From positions 2,046,001-2,110,000 of the forward strand of contig JAUCEF010000018.1 in assembly GCA_033558025.1 (NCBI GenBank): a DNA stretch of 64,000 nt, read 5' to 3'. The first letter of the stretch is position 1; each line of letters opens with the position of its first letter. The notes beneath the pieces were generated by a model. The model did not search any database. It saw only the letters and a list, made by a program, of their open reading frames with translations, and had not been told where the DNA came from. The DNA is from Phytophthora sp. 'mugwort'. Lineage: Eukaryota > Oomycota > Peronosporomycetes > Peronosporales > Peronosporaceae. Of the stretch, positions 45,637 through 57,770 are shown one piece after another. Position numbers and translations under genes: made by a program.

Positions 45637-47819
45637 CTAGTGTGGTTCTGAGGATGGACATGTATTTGAATGTACAACTAACTGTCTTACACGCGACCGA
45701 CAGGGGGTGAGTATGTCTTGCGTGTCAACAGGTGCAGGATCAGCGATGCTTCCGATTGCAAGTTGGCGCTTATAGATCATGATACGCTCGTCCAAGATGC
45801 CGGACTTGTGAAGCGGACGCAGTGCGCGCAGGACGCTTCCAGCTCCCTTTGCGTTGACACCATGGACCTCCAAGAACACGAGCAGTTCGACTTCAGCGCG
45901 GCGGCCTAAGTCGAGGACTTGGTCCTTGTAGTCCCTCGCTTTGGCATCTAGGATGAAGCCCGCGTCGAGGAAGAGCTTCATGAAGGCAACGATGTGACGG
46001 GACTCCGACTTCGTTTTGGCGATCAGCGGAGTCCCAGATGTGCGGCACCGCGCGTGTACCATTCGTACCGAGCGGCTGAAAGGCTTGTAACTTGTTTCTT
46101 GATGCGCTTGGGTTTCGGCTCCTGTTCTGATGCTTCTTCGGCTTGTTCGACTGCAGGTCTTCCGTGCTTCCCTTCGGGTTCAACAAAGCCGCCTTGACGA
46201 TCGCCAGGCGTGCAGCAAGTGCTTTGTTCGTGGCGATAAGTTCTTGAATGACACACGAAGAAGATCCATTCTTGGCATGAGTGTTGGCTTGTGTCTTGTT
46301 CTTGTTGTTGTTCTTTATCAGGTGGAGTAGCGCCGTCGTGCAGCGCAACAGACTATGCGAGCGCGTCAGCAATGGGTATCTCCGCGGCTGCCAAGCACTC
46401 CTCCACGCGCGTGACGATAGGGGCTGTCGGCGCAAGCTCCTTTAACTGCGGGATGGCGAAAGAGGTACGCTGTGAGTCTGCTCCATACCTTGGTGCTTAC
46501 GTTCAGTCGTTGTTGGTTGAGACCTGAGCAGGTGCTGAATAGACAAGCCTGCAAGCGACCTAGCCGTTCCTGGCTAACATGATCCAGCTCCGCAACGTCG
46601 AGGATCGTGGGCGACTCGTTCGCCCCCCATCCGCTCAGGACTTCGAGCCACTATCCTGTCCTCACGAGCTGTGTTAGTGATGTAGGCGAAGGCCTTGTTA
46701 GTCTTCGTCATATCCCACGCCCCCGGTCGAAGATCCACTGAGCAGCTAGGTGGTCGTCAGTGTTCGCGTGCTGAGCACCGCCACGGCGGAAGGAATGTGA
46801 GGTCAAGGTAGCGGTGGCTCCAGCAGGTTCAGCGACGCGCTTGAGCATCCTGTTCACGTAAGCCTGCACCCCATCTTCACCCCGCTTGGTGTATCTGCCT
46901 CCCGGTTTGTTCTTTCCTTAATCTTGTGTGCTTGTGTCTGTATGCAGCGGCGCAACGGTACGAAGATTCCTGGACACGAGCGGAGGCGACAGGACCGACT
47001 CCGAAGCAACGGTGGGCATGGTCGACGGCACTACAAAGAGAACCTCATTTAAAAAAAGATATAAATAGCAACTGAAACGTTGCCGGCTCGGCTGCCAATA
47101 ACTCGTGAAGCCGGGCGCCGGTGTCAATCGGGATAGCATCTTCAGACGCAAGCTCGGGCAGCTGGTCAAGCAGCGCTGCACAAGGTGCATCCTGGTTGGC
47201 CAGTGCGACGGCGGCGTGCAAAGGGCACGTCAAGAAGTCCTTCTTGTCAGGGATCAAGCTGAGTCCCTGTTCTTCTGATGTCTTGACCCGCAGCAGCTGA
47301 ATGTAGAATGTGCCGCTCGCCGATACTGACACGTGCTGCTTTTGTATGTAGCCTAAGTCCGAAGAGCACCCGAAGCAGTGTCACATTAGACACGCGAGCG
47401 CAGCGTCTTGGTAGTCAGCATGTACGCGAGCTGTGCTGTACACATAGCGAACAACGGCCTGTATGTCCTCCTTAGTACAAGGAGAAGCTTTATTAATTAA
47501 GCCACTTTTCTCTCTTTTTAAGCAAAGTCTATCTAATATCTTGCTTTGCTTTAGCAAGATTAACTAACTCAGTAGGGTCACGCAAGTGCGGCTATTCATC
47601 GAACAACCACAACTTAACATTTCTATAATACGACGTTGCCGAATTGCGTGCAAGCTTACCTTTGTTCCCTTCGCTGGTGGTGAGATAGTAGCCAATGCGA
47701 TCCATAGTCGCCGCCAACCACTTGCCGGAGTTGTCCAAGAGAATGCTAGCCTGGACGTATTCCATGCCACATTCTCTTCCTCCAGCATCCGCTTGAATGC
47801 GGCAATCGCTGTGGTTCAC
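45637..47819 (-). mobile_element. Crypton (tyrosine-recombinase transposon) relic
   Basis: Minus-strand pieces of one recombinase lie in order with frame breaks. The N-terminal core-binding part is at about 47760-47590 (LLDNSGKWLAATMDRIGYYL). The catalytic region is at about 47330-47050 (LLRVKTSEEQGLSLIPDKKD). The C-terminal catalytic block at about 46870-46720 keeps the HxxR box (LTSHSFRRGGAQHAN, then LAAQWIFDRG). A C-terminal extension runs to 45637 with a segment like the GCR1_C DNA-binding domain of Cryptons (ARYEWYTR, then SESRHIVAFMKLFLDAGF). Cryptons move by tyrosine recombination without terminal inverted repeats, so the borders cannot be set. Several frameshifts make the copy inactive. 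Confidence 0.8.
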
Positions 47820-48629
47820 GCCTTCATGGTGTTCACATTCGCGAACGCGGTTAAGCTCATGCTTCTCGATCTGCTTTTCGAACTGTGTGACCTAAACAAG
47901 TGGATGTGTGTCAACGTCCTCCAACTTTCTTCTAGTCTAGGAAAATGCGTAGTTGTCCGAACGCTACATATTTTATGCCAGAACTATTCGTTAGACTTGA
48001 CATTTGTATCGGCATATTCATTTTTTGTCGTTGTTTCCGACAAATATTTGTCGGAACGTGTCGGAACGGTACGCCTAGCTTTGATGGTTCTGATTCGCTG
48101 AAAATTTTCAATTGGAGTGATGTGATAGGCTAATATGCGATCTCCTCTGGGGGTCTTCCACAATCCTGCTGTTCTATCTGTCGAAAAAACAACTATATTC
48201 ATCCATATCAGACCGATTTAAAACGTTTTTATATCATGTTGTTTGGCGATAAATAACCAACCAACCTATGATCTCATTTTAATCGTCTGAAAAAGATGTG
48301 GCGAGGCATTTTTTTTCGATCATTACCGTCTTGCGCCCGAATATGCCCAATTGCAGAAAGGGCCAGACAATATCCAAGCGAAGCGAGATGGACCATGTAT
48401 CCAAAATTCTTCGAATACTCAGCTTGCGTCTTCATATACACAAGTAGGTTCACTACTCCACGTAGCTGGTCATTCTGCCATGGGTTGAAACCGTAATCCG
48501 CGGAAGCGATATCTTCTCGCAAGCATTTCAGCACGTGAAACTGACTGTATGTGGGGAATCGTGAAGAGCGTGACCTAAACGTGAAGTTCTAGCGTTGTTC
48601 CTGCGTCATCTAGGGCAAGATCAGCGCGA
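47820..48629. other. Intergenic
   Basis: An 86-codon minus-strand frame without an early ATG (48534-48274, WQNDQLRGVVNLLVYMKTQ) and an AT-rich stretch hold no recognised gene. Confidence 0.4.
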
Positions 48630-49820
48630 TCGCGATCGGGAAGAAGATCGACAAAGCGTACCTGCTGGACTACCATCGGGAGGAAGTACGGTCTGTGGAG
48701 TACGCTCGGGTTGACAATGAGTGGGAGCTATGGCACGCTCGCATAGGACACCCGAACCAGAATGGTCTGATGAGGACACATCGTGCTACGAAGGGTATGC
48801 CAACGGTCAAGCAAAGCATCGAGGCGCTGTGTGGTATTGCCTGAAGGACAAGCAGACGGCCACGCCGTTCCCGTCACGGTCGCTGACAAAGGCTTCGCAT
48901 GTGTTGAAGCTTGTACACACGGATGCAATTGGGCTGATGAGAACGCTATCAAAAGGAGGTGCCAAGTACGTACTGATCTTTGTGGACGACTTCTCAAGGT
49001 ATTTCGTGGCGTACTTATGAAGAACAAGAACGCCAAAAGCTGTGTACAACCCATGTGCAGCTAACTTAAAGCTATCGAAGACACAGTCGCCTGGAAGGGA
49101 TGCGGAGGCAGCTGAAATGAGGTCGAGATCGTATCGATCTCTCATCAACTGCTTGCTCTACATCGAGGCGTGCACGCGCCCGGATGCTGTCTATGTGGTA
49201 ACGCAGCCTTCGCGATTCTTCGAGAATCCCAGGATACAACATTGGCGATCTGCGATTCGTGTGGTGCGGTACTGAAGACGACACGATATCGGCATCGTGT
49301 ACCGATGTGATTCTGGAACGGTCGAGACGGAGGTGTACACGGACGCCGATTTGGTTAGGAACCTTCGATGACAGGCGTTCCGTGTCGGGTGTGCTAGTGA
49401 TGATTGAAAACGATCAAGTGGTATTCAAGTCTAAATTCCAGAGAGTGGTTGCACTTAACTCGGCGGAAGCAGAGTCTGTGGCGCTGAGCCTACGCACTTA
49501 AGAGATATTGTCGACGCAGGCTGTGCTTAAGGACATGGGTCATGCATGGTCAATCGAAAGGAATACAGATTTGGGAGGCCAACCCAGGTGCTATTGCACT
49601 GGCACGGAACGTTGGGTATCACGCGAGAAGCAAGCATGTTGACATCCGTCGTCATTTTATCCGTGACGTCGAGCGCGGAACGGTCAAGATCGACTACATC
49701 GGTACGAAGCGTCAGGTTGCGAGCATGCTGACGAAGGCGCTGGGTACCAAGAAGTTGCAGTACCTTCGCGATGCGAGCGGGATCAAGTCCAACGTCACCG
49801 CCACCGCGTCTATGCGGTAA
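48630..49820 (+). mobile_element. Second Copia copy, internally deleted
   Basis: Starts in the GAG-pre-integrase zinc region (ELWHARIGHPNQNGL at about 48723) and the first part of integrase (VLKLVHTDAIGLM, then YVLIFVDDFSRY, to about 49010). It then jumps to the end of the polyprotein: YRSLINCLLYIEACTRPDAV near 49140, RNase H (FQRVVALNSAEAESVALSL near 49450) and the C-terminus (KHVDIRRHFIRD, near 49640, stop near 49820). Most of the integrase core and all of the reverse transcriptase core are missing. TGTTGAAGTACACATG at 49828 may open its 3' LTR. Confidence 0.8.
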
Positions 49821-50678
49821 ACTGGGAGTGTTGAAGTACACATGTCTCTTACACGGTTCACTAACGTATGTGGACCGCGGGCACGGTACATCCCGAACCG
49901 CGCGCGCAACACTTTCGACTCACTCCAGCTGAAAGCAAACCTCGATGTGTTGGAGTCGAGCGTGCAGTGCGTGATCGAGGCCTCTTGTAGGTTTGAAGGA
50001 CAAGGCCACCAACAAGAGATCGACTGGTGCACGCATAAATGCAGCAGCTCGAGTGGTGTCTGGTGGCCTCGTCGTTTTAAACTCGTAATTTGCAGAGAGA
50101 CCATGGGGTCGTTTCTACGATTGCGCTACTTGTACAAGACAATTGGTGTCCAGCGGTGCGAGGTGGCCCATGACGACTACTAGCACAAAGTGCTTGCTAC
50201 TTTTTAACTTAGATAAATGAAGATCTTTTTTGCATTTCGAGTGGCTAGTCGCTCTGTGTGCGTTTTGTGTCGAGCCGGATCGACACCGGAAACGACTAGA
50301 TCAGAGATCGGACTCCGTGCTCACAAAGCCACGTCCACAAACTTATATATTAGAGGTTTGTCGTCATTTACTTTGAGGCCGTCATTTATTTCAACTTCAA
50401 CATTATGTAAATGTAATGTACAGTATCGTACCAAATTATGTCACCTCGCTATTAATAATTGATGAAGTGCCCAACACAATTGCAGGTGTACCCCATCACC
50501 TACGTCGTTTACAGTTGCTCAAAAAAAGGTCTCCGTCCCTCAAGCCGCAACCCCGTAGGGGGATATCGTCCTGAGTGTCCAGCCAAAAGAGGCTTCAAGC
50601 CAGCGACCGACACCCAAGCAGCGCGGAGAGGTCCCCGGCGCCTCCTGCCCTCTTCATCTCCTCTCTCTCCTCTCTCTC
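49821..50678. other. Copia LTR candidate and promoter of ataxin-2 gene
   Basis: TG-starting sequence from 49828 is a probable 3' LTR; its end cannot be set. From about 50460 the sequence is upstream of the ataxin-2 gene and includes a pyrimidine-rich TCTCTC stretch at 50658-50678, immediately before the ATG. Confidence 0.4.
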
Positions 50679-52880
50679 ATGCAGACCACGACAGCGAGAC
50701 CAGTCGGTCAGGCGGCGTCTCGCAAGAGCAACAGCGCCGGCAACGTCCCCAGGAGCAATGCCAACGGCGGCAAGAAGAAGAAACCGCAGCAGCCCAAGAG
50801 CAACATCAATGGCAAAGAGGCTCCCATTCCCGTTCCTGCAGGTCCGCGACCCGTGGCTCCGCCGCCGGTGTCCGGACCCTGGGGGAACCCCAAACTCACG
50901 GCAAGCAGTGCGCCCCCACCGGGATTCGCGCCCAGCCCGTCCCAATCTACCTCCGGGTTTAGTGGTAGGTTCACTTATCTTCTATGACACCGCTATTGAA
51001 GATTATTGTTGACGAGATTGTGGTTGTGTGTGTGCGTGACATTTCTTCTGACAGACGCGCACCAGAGACTGTTACGGCATCGCGCGTTGTTCGCCTTCAG
51101 GTTCTTGGTGGGCAGAGCGGTAGAGCTGCAGCTTGTGGCCTCGGAGGAGAGATACGTCGGCATCTTAGATTGTGTGGACCCGGACGATTTCTCGGTCGTG
51201 CTCAAGAGCGCCAAGCGCCTGAATGGCAGCAGTGACGCCAAGCCGTTCGAAGACGGCAGCACCGTCGTTTTCAGACGCCATCAGCTCGCGCACATGGTAG
51301 CGGACGGCACGGTTAACTACACAGACGGCGTGTTTGCGTCGAGTGCGTCGGCTGTTTCCGGTGGATTCCGCACAGATACAGAGATCAGCGGACAGAAGGG
51401 AGAGCACTTGTTCGGGCGAGAGCTGGAGGCTGCCAGCTCGTGGCTGGATCCAGCACTGGACACTGGCGCGCTCGAGGACACGGCACTGAATGGCAGACGC
51501 CACGGTAAGAATCAGGGCAAGTCTGGTTGGAACCAGTTCGAAGCGAACGAGAAGCTCTTTGGCGTCGTGTCGACGTACGACGAGAATATTTATACGACCA
51601 AGCTGGACAAGTCGAAGATTTCTACAGAACAGTCGCGTGCGGCTGAGAAGCTAGCGCAGGATATTGAGCGACAGTCGGCTGCTGGAAACTTTCACTTGCA
51701 AGAGGAGCGTGGACAGACTGGGCGTGGTGGCAAGCACGCGGATGACTTGGACGAGGAGGCTCGTTACAGCTCTGTGGACCGCAGAGATGCTCCTTCTAGT
51801 GGCAACGCATACGTGCCCCCAGCTCTGCGGAACGTGCAGCGTCAATCCAGCGATGGCAAGTCACAGGCTAAGACGACAAAAACGGCGGCTACTGTGGTGG
51901 CCCCAGCTCCTCCTGCGTTAGAGCCGCCGGTACATCCTGCTGCTGGTGCTTCTGTGGTTCCTCCGGCTGTGCCTAAACCGCTATCCTTCAGCGAAGCGGT
52001 CACAGGCAGATCAATCGCTACTGCTACACCTGCTACCGTGCCCAAGGAAGCCCCAAAGAATCAGCCGGATGAGAAGAAAGGGGTCTCTGCTTCTCCGAAG
52101 AAAGAAGCAGCGCCTACGCCGGTGAAAGACAAGGACTCCAAGCCCACTGTACCTAAAGGGAGCCCGAAGAAGAAGGATACTGCGAGTGGAGAGGAGAAGA
52201 AGACGGAGAGCAAGGCTGAGACTAAGACGGAGACCAAATCTGTATCGAAGACGCCGATCACCACCACAGCGACCACGAAAAAGCAGTCGAAGGAGGATGC
52301 ACCGAAGGCAGCACCGAAGAAGGGATTGAACCCGAATGCCAAGGAATTCAAGCTGAGCGCCTCAGCAGCCGCGTTCACTCCGAGTTTTGCGGTGCCACCG
52401 GCAGTAAAAGAACACGTGTCGTCGCCCTATCGTGGCGGGTCCCCGGGCCACATGCCTTACCCACACCCGGGTATGGGCTTCCCTCCGCCGATGCAAGAAG
52501 AATGGATGTATGGTGATGGTATGGGTGGAGAAGAAGGCGGCGAGATGACCATGCCTCCTTACGGCTACGGGATGCCGATGGGACCCAACGGAGTGCCCAT
52601 GATGTACCCTCCTATGATGCCTCAGCAGAATATGCGCATGATGGGTGGCCAGCGCGGCGGCTACGGCTACCAGCAGCAAGGATACAATGCCCGGGGTTAC
52701 TATTCACCACCGAATAGTGGCTATGCGCCGTACCCAGGCATGTCTGGTGTAGGTCTTCAGCCCCCTCTACCTCCCATGCCTAGCGGCGATGAGACCCATG
52801 AAGAAGTTGTTGCTGATGGTGCACCAGTCCCCCCCGTGCCTGAGACGACTCTGGAAGTAGAATCTTCCAAGAAAAAGTAG
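50679..52880 (+). CDS. ATXN2: Ataxin-2 / Pbp1 homologue, 703 aa
   Basis: Exon 1 is 50679-50964, exon 2 is 51055-52880. The N-terminal 95 residues are basic and Pro-rich. The LSm (SM-ATX) domain follows (RALFAFRFLVGRAVELQLV, YVGILDCVDPDDFSVVLKSA), then LsmAD from about residue 258 (NEKLFGVVSTYDENIYTTKL). A long disordered Lys/Pro/Thr-rich stretch leads to a PAM2 motif near residue 519 (LNPNAKEFKLS) that should bind the MLLE domain of poly(A)-binding protein. The end is rich in Met, Gly, Pro and Tyr. Ataxin-2 proteins act in mRNA stability, poly(A) control and stress granules. The domain set is complete and the gene looks intact. Confidence 0.9.
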
Positions 52881-53183
52881 ACGTGACTCTTAGTAGGGCC
52901 GTACGCATGGGACGACTGTGGCGAAGCACAAAATCAAGAAAGAGGATATGGAGAGGCGATTTCGAAGGCGTTTGCGTGTGTTCTTTTTGCTTTGAAGTTA
53001 GTGCTGATCATTTGTTTTTTGCGTCCGGCTGTATGCAATGCTCTGTGTGCCAGGTTGAACGACGTGTACAGCGGGAGTTTCAAGACGCTATTTTATTTGC
53101 GAGGCACCTTGAAGCGACGGTGCAGATCCTGATCATTTACTGAGGTGAGGGGATTGCTGTGCATTGGTGTTTTCTCACAAACT
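52881..53183. other. Intergenic / 3' UTR of ataxin-2 gene
   Basis: A 303-base gap between same-strand genes, with no repeat or supported coding sequence. Confidence 0.5.
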
Positions 53184-55992
53184 ATGCTGCCACCCATTCA
53201 TAAATCTACGAATGGGTTGACGAACGAGCGTCGTGGCAGTGGAATTGGTAAGGGATTCTTGAACGACAGCAACAGGAAGCAAGCTATCACGACGGGGTTG
53301 TCGTCTCCTGGTCACGTTGGGCATCCCGAGAATCATTACAGTGGAGTTTTGTCCGCTGTTGGTGCGCCGTCTTCGTTCTCGACCGGGCGGGATCGAATGG
53401 CGGAGCGAGTGCACGCACTAGAACGCGACAACGAACACTTTCACGAAGAATTGCAGCACCTTCGGCACTTTTACTCGAGCAACCAGCAGCAGCACGAGAA
53501 TGAAAAGGTATGATCTTGCTGCTGGCTCTAAGGTTTTTTAGTGTTAGTTGTACGTAGTTAACTTTTTTGCGTTTGGTGTGACTCGGAACTAGCTTTTAGC
53601 TGGAAAAGTTGCTGAGGATCTTCAGCGGCTTGCACACTCATTCAATAGCAAGTTGCAAGCAGACACGAGTCACCAGCAACGTGAACAGCAGAAGGCAGCG
53701 TTATTATTTGCGGAGATTGCGCGACTTGGACACCGCGTTGAGGGTTTGGAGAGTGAATTGAAGAGCGTGGTTAACGATACTCACCGACAAATTGAGGCCC
53801 AGAAGCAGCATGCTCAGTTCATGGCGTCCGTTAGTTCGAAACAGCAGCTGCAAGCTGTGTCACCAACCCGTAATACGGAGCTTCAGCGACAACTGCGGGA
53901 CGTACAGGATGCGATCGTGCAGCTTCGCAGTGAACTGGATGCAGACCGCAGCACGAGATGGAAAAATGACGCTGCGATCGATGCCAAGCTGGACGCTCAT
54001 CTCGAAAGATTGAATTCAAAGCTGATGGCGGACAAGCGAGAGCTAGCGCGGGCGCTTGACGAGCAGCGCCAGCTCGTTACTGGTGCTGACTTCCAACGGA
54101 TGACGTCGCACATGCGCGAGTTCTCACGCGTAAATGACCAGTTACTCGCGTTGGAACGCTGGCTGCAGAGCGAGTTTGGACAGATCAAACGAGTTTTCCA
54201 GGTTCTGGCAGGAAATGTTGACGCTCGATTTCAGTGTGTGCTAGTTGAGCTTGCCAACGGCCTAAAGATGTGGCACGCAGCACAGACACGACAAGAAAAA
54301 GACGTGCGGCTGAGGTTTCAAGATCTGGAGGAGGCTGTGCGAGCTGTAGCTACTGTAGTGCAGCGCAAACTACGTACATTGGAAGAAGTAATCCCGTTGG
54401 AAGTTCAAGCACGACAGAGGACTGATGATAAGCTCCGACGACGTGTGGAGGGCGTTGTGAAGGCTTTAAGCCATGCCATTGAAACCAGTCGAGGAGAATA
54501 CTTACCGCAGCAAACGATACTTGCGCAACGTGTGCATCAGCTGGAGCTTGCACAGCTTAATATCTCGGACGAGGTAAGCATGCAACACAACGCGATGCGG
54601 GAGACGATTCAAGCTTTCATGGAGGACTCGAACGCGATGCTGGTCAGGCTTGCTGTTGCTGTCGAGCAGGAACACATTAAGGGAGTACACGTTGTAACAG
54701 CACGAGAGGTGGAACCACTGGAAATGCCGCACCACATACGCAAAGAGCTGGAAGCTGAAACCAGACGCATAAGAGAAGAACTTAGCGCTCTAGAAGCTCG
54801 GACAACGCTGCATGAGCAAGAGTGTTATCAATCCCGACAAACTGGACCGATGATTGCACCGGCGACAGCGGCCCCCGCGGTCGTGCAAACACGTTCGATT
54901 GAGGAAATGAGATTGGAGTCGAAACACGTCGAGGTAGAGCTAAACGCTCTGCAATCTTGGGCAGCAGCGAATGCTCAAGAGTGCTGCTTACTCCTACAGG
55001 CAGCACCATCGTCCAACGTCATGAGAACTCGAACTGCTGGAGACGTGAGTGTGCAGACCACAAGCATCAGGGAGGAAGTTGATGCTCTACAGACTTGGAC
55101 GGCAACGCACGCACAGGAATGTCGTCAGTTTTTCGACTTCCTCAACTCGTCGATCGATGATGTTGGTCGTGGTGGAGCTGTAATGCAGTGCTTGGATGCT
55201 GTCATTGACCAGATAGTGGAGACGCAGGCATGTGGACATCTGAACACCCTGGCAATGGGCGTCAATGGGGCATTGCCGCATAGTGGAGTAGCTCGGTCTG
55301 CATCAGCTGTGACACCAATGCCGGCTGCAACAACACACGGTGAAAGCAAACCTGTTCAACCAAGCCATGTGCAACGCACTTTGAAATTACCAGGTCAGGG
55401 ATACTCCCAGTCAGCGGGGGACGTCACGTGGAGTCCCATGAGTGAGGGCACCTCGGACATGTTGGACCTGTCAACAACGACGTATAATGCCTCGACAGAC
55501 GAGATTGATGTTCTAATGGATAGAGTAACGGATAATGATGAGAACGGGGAAGAGCAGCACAAGGTTCGATACGAACTCACCGATCATGATGTTTACGCGG
55601 CGGGCGTGGTGGGCTCGCCATCTTTGCTGGACGAGCGTTTTTCGGAATCGATGGACATTGCTCAAGTAAACCTGCTGAACACGATGGGAAATGGTGAACT
55701 TGGAGATGATTCTGCAACTAATAGTGATACTATACAGCACACCTATGACGACGGGGAAGACGCATACAGCATGGACACGACACATGATGAGGAGATCAAC
55801 GTTCACCAGCCTATTATCGCTCACTCTAGTTCGATTGCGCGACAAGGGCAACCTCCAAACGAAACCACGCGATCTCCAGGACCTTTGAACGAGGCACTCG
55901 TCCTGAATCAAATTAGCCAACACAATGCTGTAGAATCACACCGACGCTACGAACCACTGGACGAAGACGAGTTGTTGACGCTGGATCTGTAA
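53184..55992 (+). CDS. Long coiled-coil protein, 907 aa
   Basis: Exon 1 is 53184-53507 and exon 2 is 53593-55992, joined at NEK and LLAGKVAEDL. An alternative AG seven bases downstream would break the frame, so the CTAG acceptor at 53589-53592 is preferred. From about residue 70 to 500 the protein is rich in heptad-like Leu/Gln/Arg/Glu sequence (MAERVHALERDNEHFHEELQ, IARLGHRVEGLESELKSV). Three related helical units occur between 54750 and 55140, with the pattern alternating EL-NAL or EVDAL and W or A, then QEC. The C-terminal third is acidic and low-complexity. It may be a basal-body, flagellar or cytoskeletal protein, but I do not recognise a family. Confidence 0.8.
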
Positions 55993-56089
55993 TATTACAT
56001 TCCCGCCCACTCAACGGACCGCATGCATCGCAAATCCAAGCCACAAACACAGTGCACAAGGTCTCATAACATAAAGTACCTTAACTCTC

Positions 56090-56854
56090 CTACGGGATCT
56101 GCCCGGACGTGGTTCGTCGCATGGTCTTAACCCCTGTCTCCGGGGGCTGCTCGAGTTCCAGTGGACAAGGCGCCACCACCGCCGAGTCGCGTCCTGTTGA
56201 CTGAAATTGGTCCTGCGGCGGCGTGATGGGAACATACCAGCCCCACTGCGGGCTCTCCGTCTGTGCCGTGTCTGCGTCCGAGTCATTCACGGACGCAGCC
56301 CCCGCCGCCGCGTCCAGTTGCTGCTGCGTCACGCTCTTGCGTAGTCCGCCCGTGAGCGCTCGGTGCTGCTGGAAGGCATCCTCGAAGCTCTCGGCCACGT
56401 CGTCCCGATCCTCATCGTCGCTGTCGCTGTCTTCGAGGCGTCTACCTCGTCTACGGGTCGGCGGCATATCGTCCTCAAAAACCTGCGTCAGGCTGCCGCC
56501 GTGCTCGTCGCACCAGCTCACGGCGGCCGACAATTTGCCGTCGCTGGCGGCCCCGGAGGACCCTTTACGCGATATCGAAGGCGAACCTTTGCGACGGATG
56601 GGCAGCGGCCTCCTATGCCTAGCGGAACCGACAGCAACTGCAGCGGCATCCGCGTCCGTATCCAAGTCGTCGCCTTCCTGGTCGACGTCCGCCTCGGGCA
56701 GCTCCAACGCGTTGAGGTACGTGATAACGGACACGGCGGTGGCTGCAGCTGCTGCCAGCACCGGGTGGTCCTTAAACCATTGCACACCGCTCGACAGCTC
56801 CTTGGCCGTTGGGAAGAAGGAGGCCGCCGAGGCCTGCTGCAGCGCGTTCGGCAT
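56090..56854 (-). CDS. Acidic protein of unknown function, 254 aa
   Basis: The ATG at 56854 is preferred because the longer frame starts with GTG. An early hydrophobic segment (HPVLAAAAATAVSVITYLNA, about residues 31-50) could be a membrane anchor. The rest is polar and disordered, with a basic patch (RRPLPIRRKG) and an acidic Ser-Asp cluster (EDSDSDDEDRDD) suited to CK2 phosphorylation. The end reads MRRTTSGQIP. No family recognised. It converges with the coiled-coil gene, 97 bases from that gene's stop. Confidence 0.6.
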   Translation of the reverse strand: MPNALQQASAASFFPTAKELSSGVQWFKDHPVLAAAAATAVSVITYLNALELPEADVDQEGDDLDTDADAAAVAVGSARHRRPLPIRRKGSPSISRKGSSGAASDGKLSAAVSWCDEHGGSLTQVFEDDMPPTRRRGRRLEDSDSDDEDRDDVAESFEDAFQQHRALTGGLRKSVTQQQLDAAAGAASVNDSDADTAQTESPQWGWYVPITPPQDQFQSTGRDSAVVAPCPLELEQPPETGVKTMRRTTSGQIP

Positions 56855-57770
56855 GACGCCAGAGTGATGGTGCTCGCGGTGGAGGAAATTGCGGAATGAC
56901 CAGTGGTTTAACACCTCGAAAGGTCGGGAGATATGATTTTATCCAATGAAAACAGTTATTAGAAGAGCCACTTCAACTTGGGGGTAAGGCAGGGGATGGG
57001 TGCGTGTGACGTCACTCGTTGCAGCCACACCTCGTCGTGACTACCAGGTATATATGTTTTATTGAGGGTGAGGATGCGTAGTTCCTGTTCACAAGCCACT
57101 TTCATGCACAACGCATTTAGGAAAAGTGAAGACTTATCAAACATGCGATAAACTATGGCAGATAGCGGTGAGATTCAGTGTCTGGTTGCAAGATCTGGCT
57201 GAATCAATCAATACATAAAGCTAAAGCTGACGATACTAGCGCGCTTATTATTCATAATTGAGCAGCACGACAATTATCTTTTAGTGCCACGGCAAGTCCG
57301 AAAGTGCACCTACCGAGAAGGCCTTCTGGGATGCTTACAGTAGTGCAATCCAACACAAAACGTTAACCGGCATCATGCTGAGAAACCACGAGTGTTAGAC
57401 GATGACTCAGTTTGTAGGAACTATATTTGTTTGTAGGAACTACATTTAGAATTTGGCAGCAATGCTGCATATTCTGTGAGTACACGGCTACTAAGTAACG
57501 CTCGAAAAGTCGCTACCGGTTCGTTACCGGTCCGTGTCCACATATATCGCTTTCTGCAGGGATCCAATTGAAAACCCTGTAAACGCATACGGAGCCTGCA
57601 ATTTTTATCAAATGCTTCTAGCATATTATAAAATGTCATATTCAATATACTAGTCCCCTCATTTTAATCTAAACGACTCGTATATTGCAATAGAATTGAT
57701 ATATTTTGCAAACCTTATCTTAATGATATATCTAGGTGAGAACTGTACTCCGTTGTTTTTCCCGCAGTCA
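56855..57770. other. Intergenic
   Basis: A 916-base gap between divergent genes. It has two direct copies of TTTGTAGGAACTA (about 57411-57443), otherwise AT-rich with no supported gene. Confidence 0.5.

Noticed and set aside
50595..50974. Minus-strand frames opposite ataxin-2 exon 1
   Set aside because: Composition mirrors of a Pro/Ala/Lys-rich coding exon.
53593..53600. Acceptor TTTTAG at 53593-53598 for the coiled-coil gene
   Set aside because: It would put exon 2 out of frame; the AG at 53591-53592 keeps the long frame open.
56223..56867. 214-codon plus-strand frame
   Set aside because: Mirror of the Ser/Asp-rich minus-strand gene; its Ser/Ala-rich composition is what a reversed acidic gene gives.
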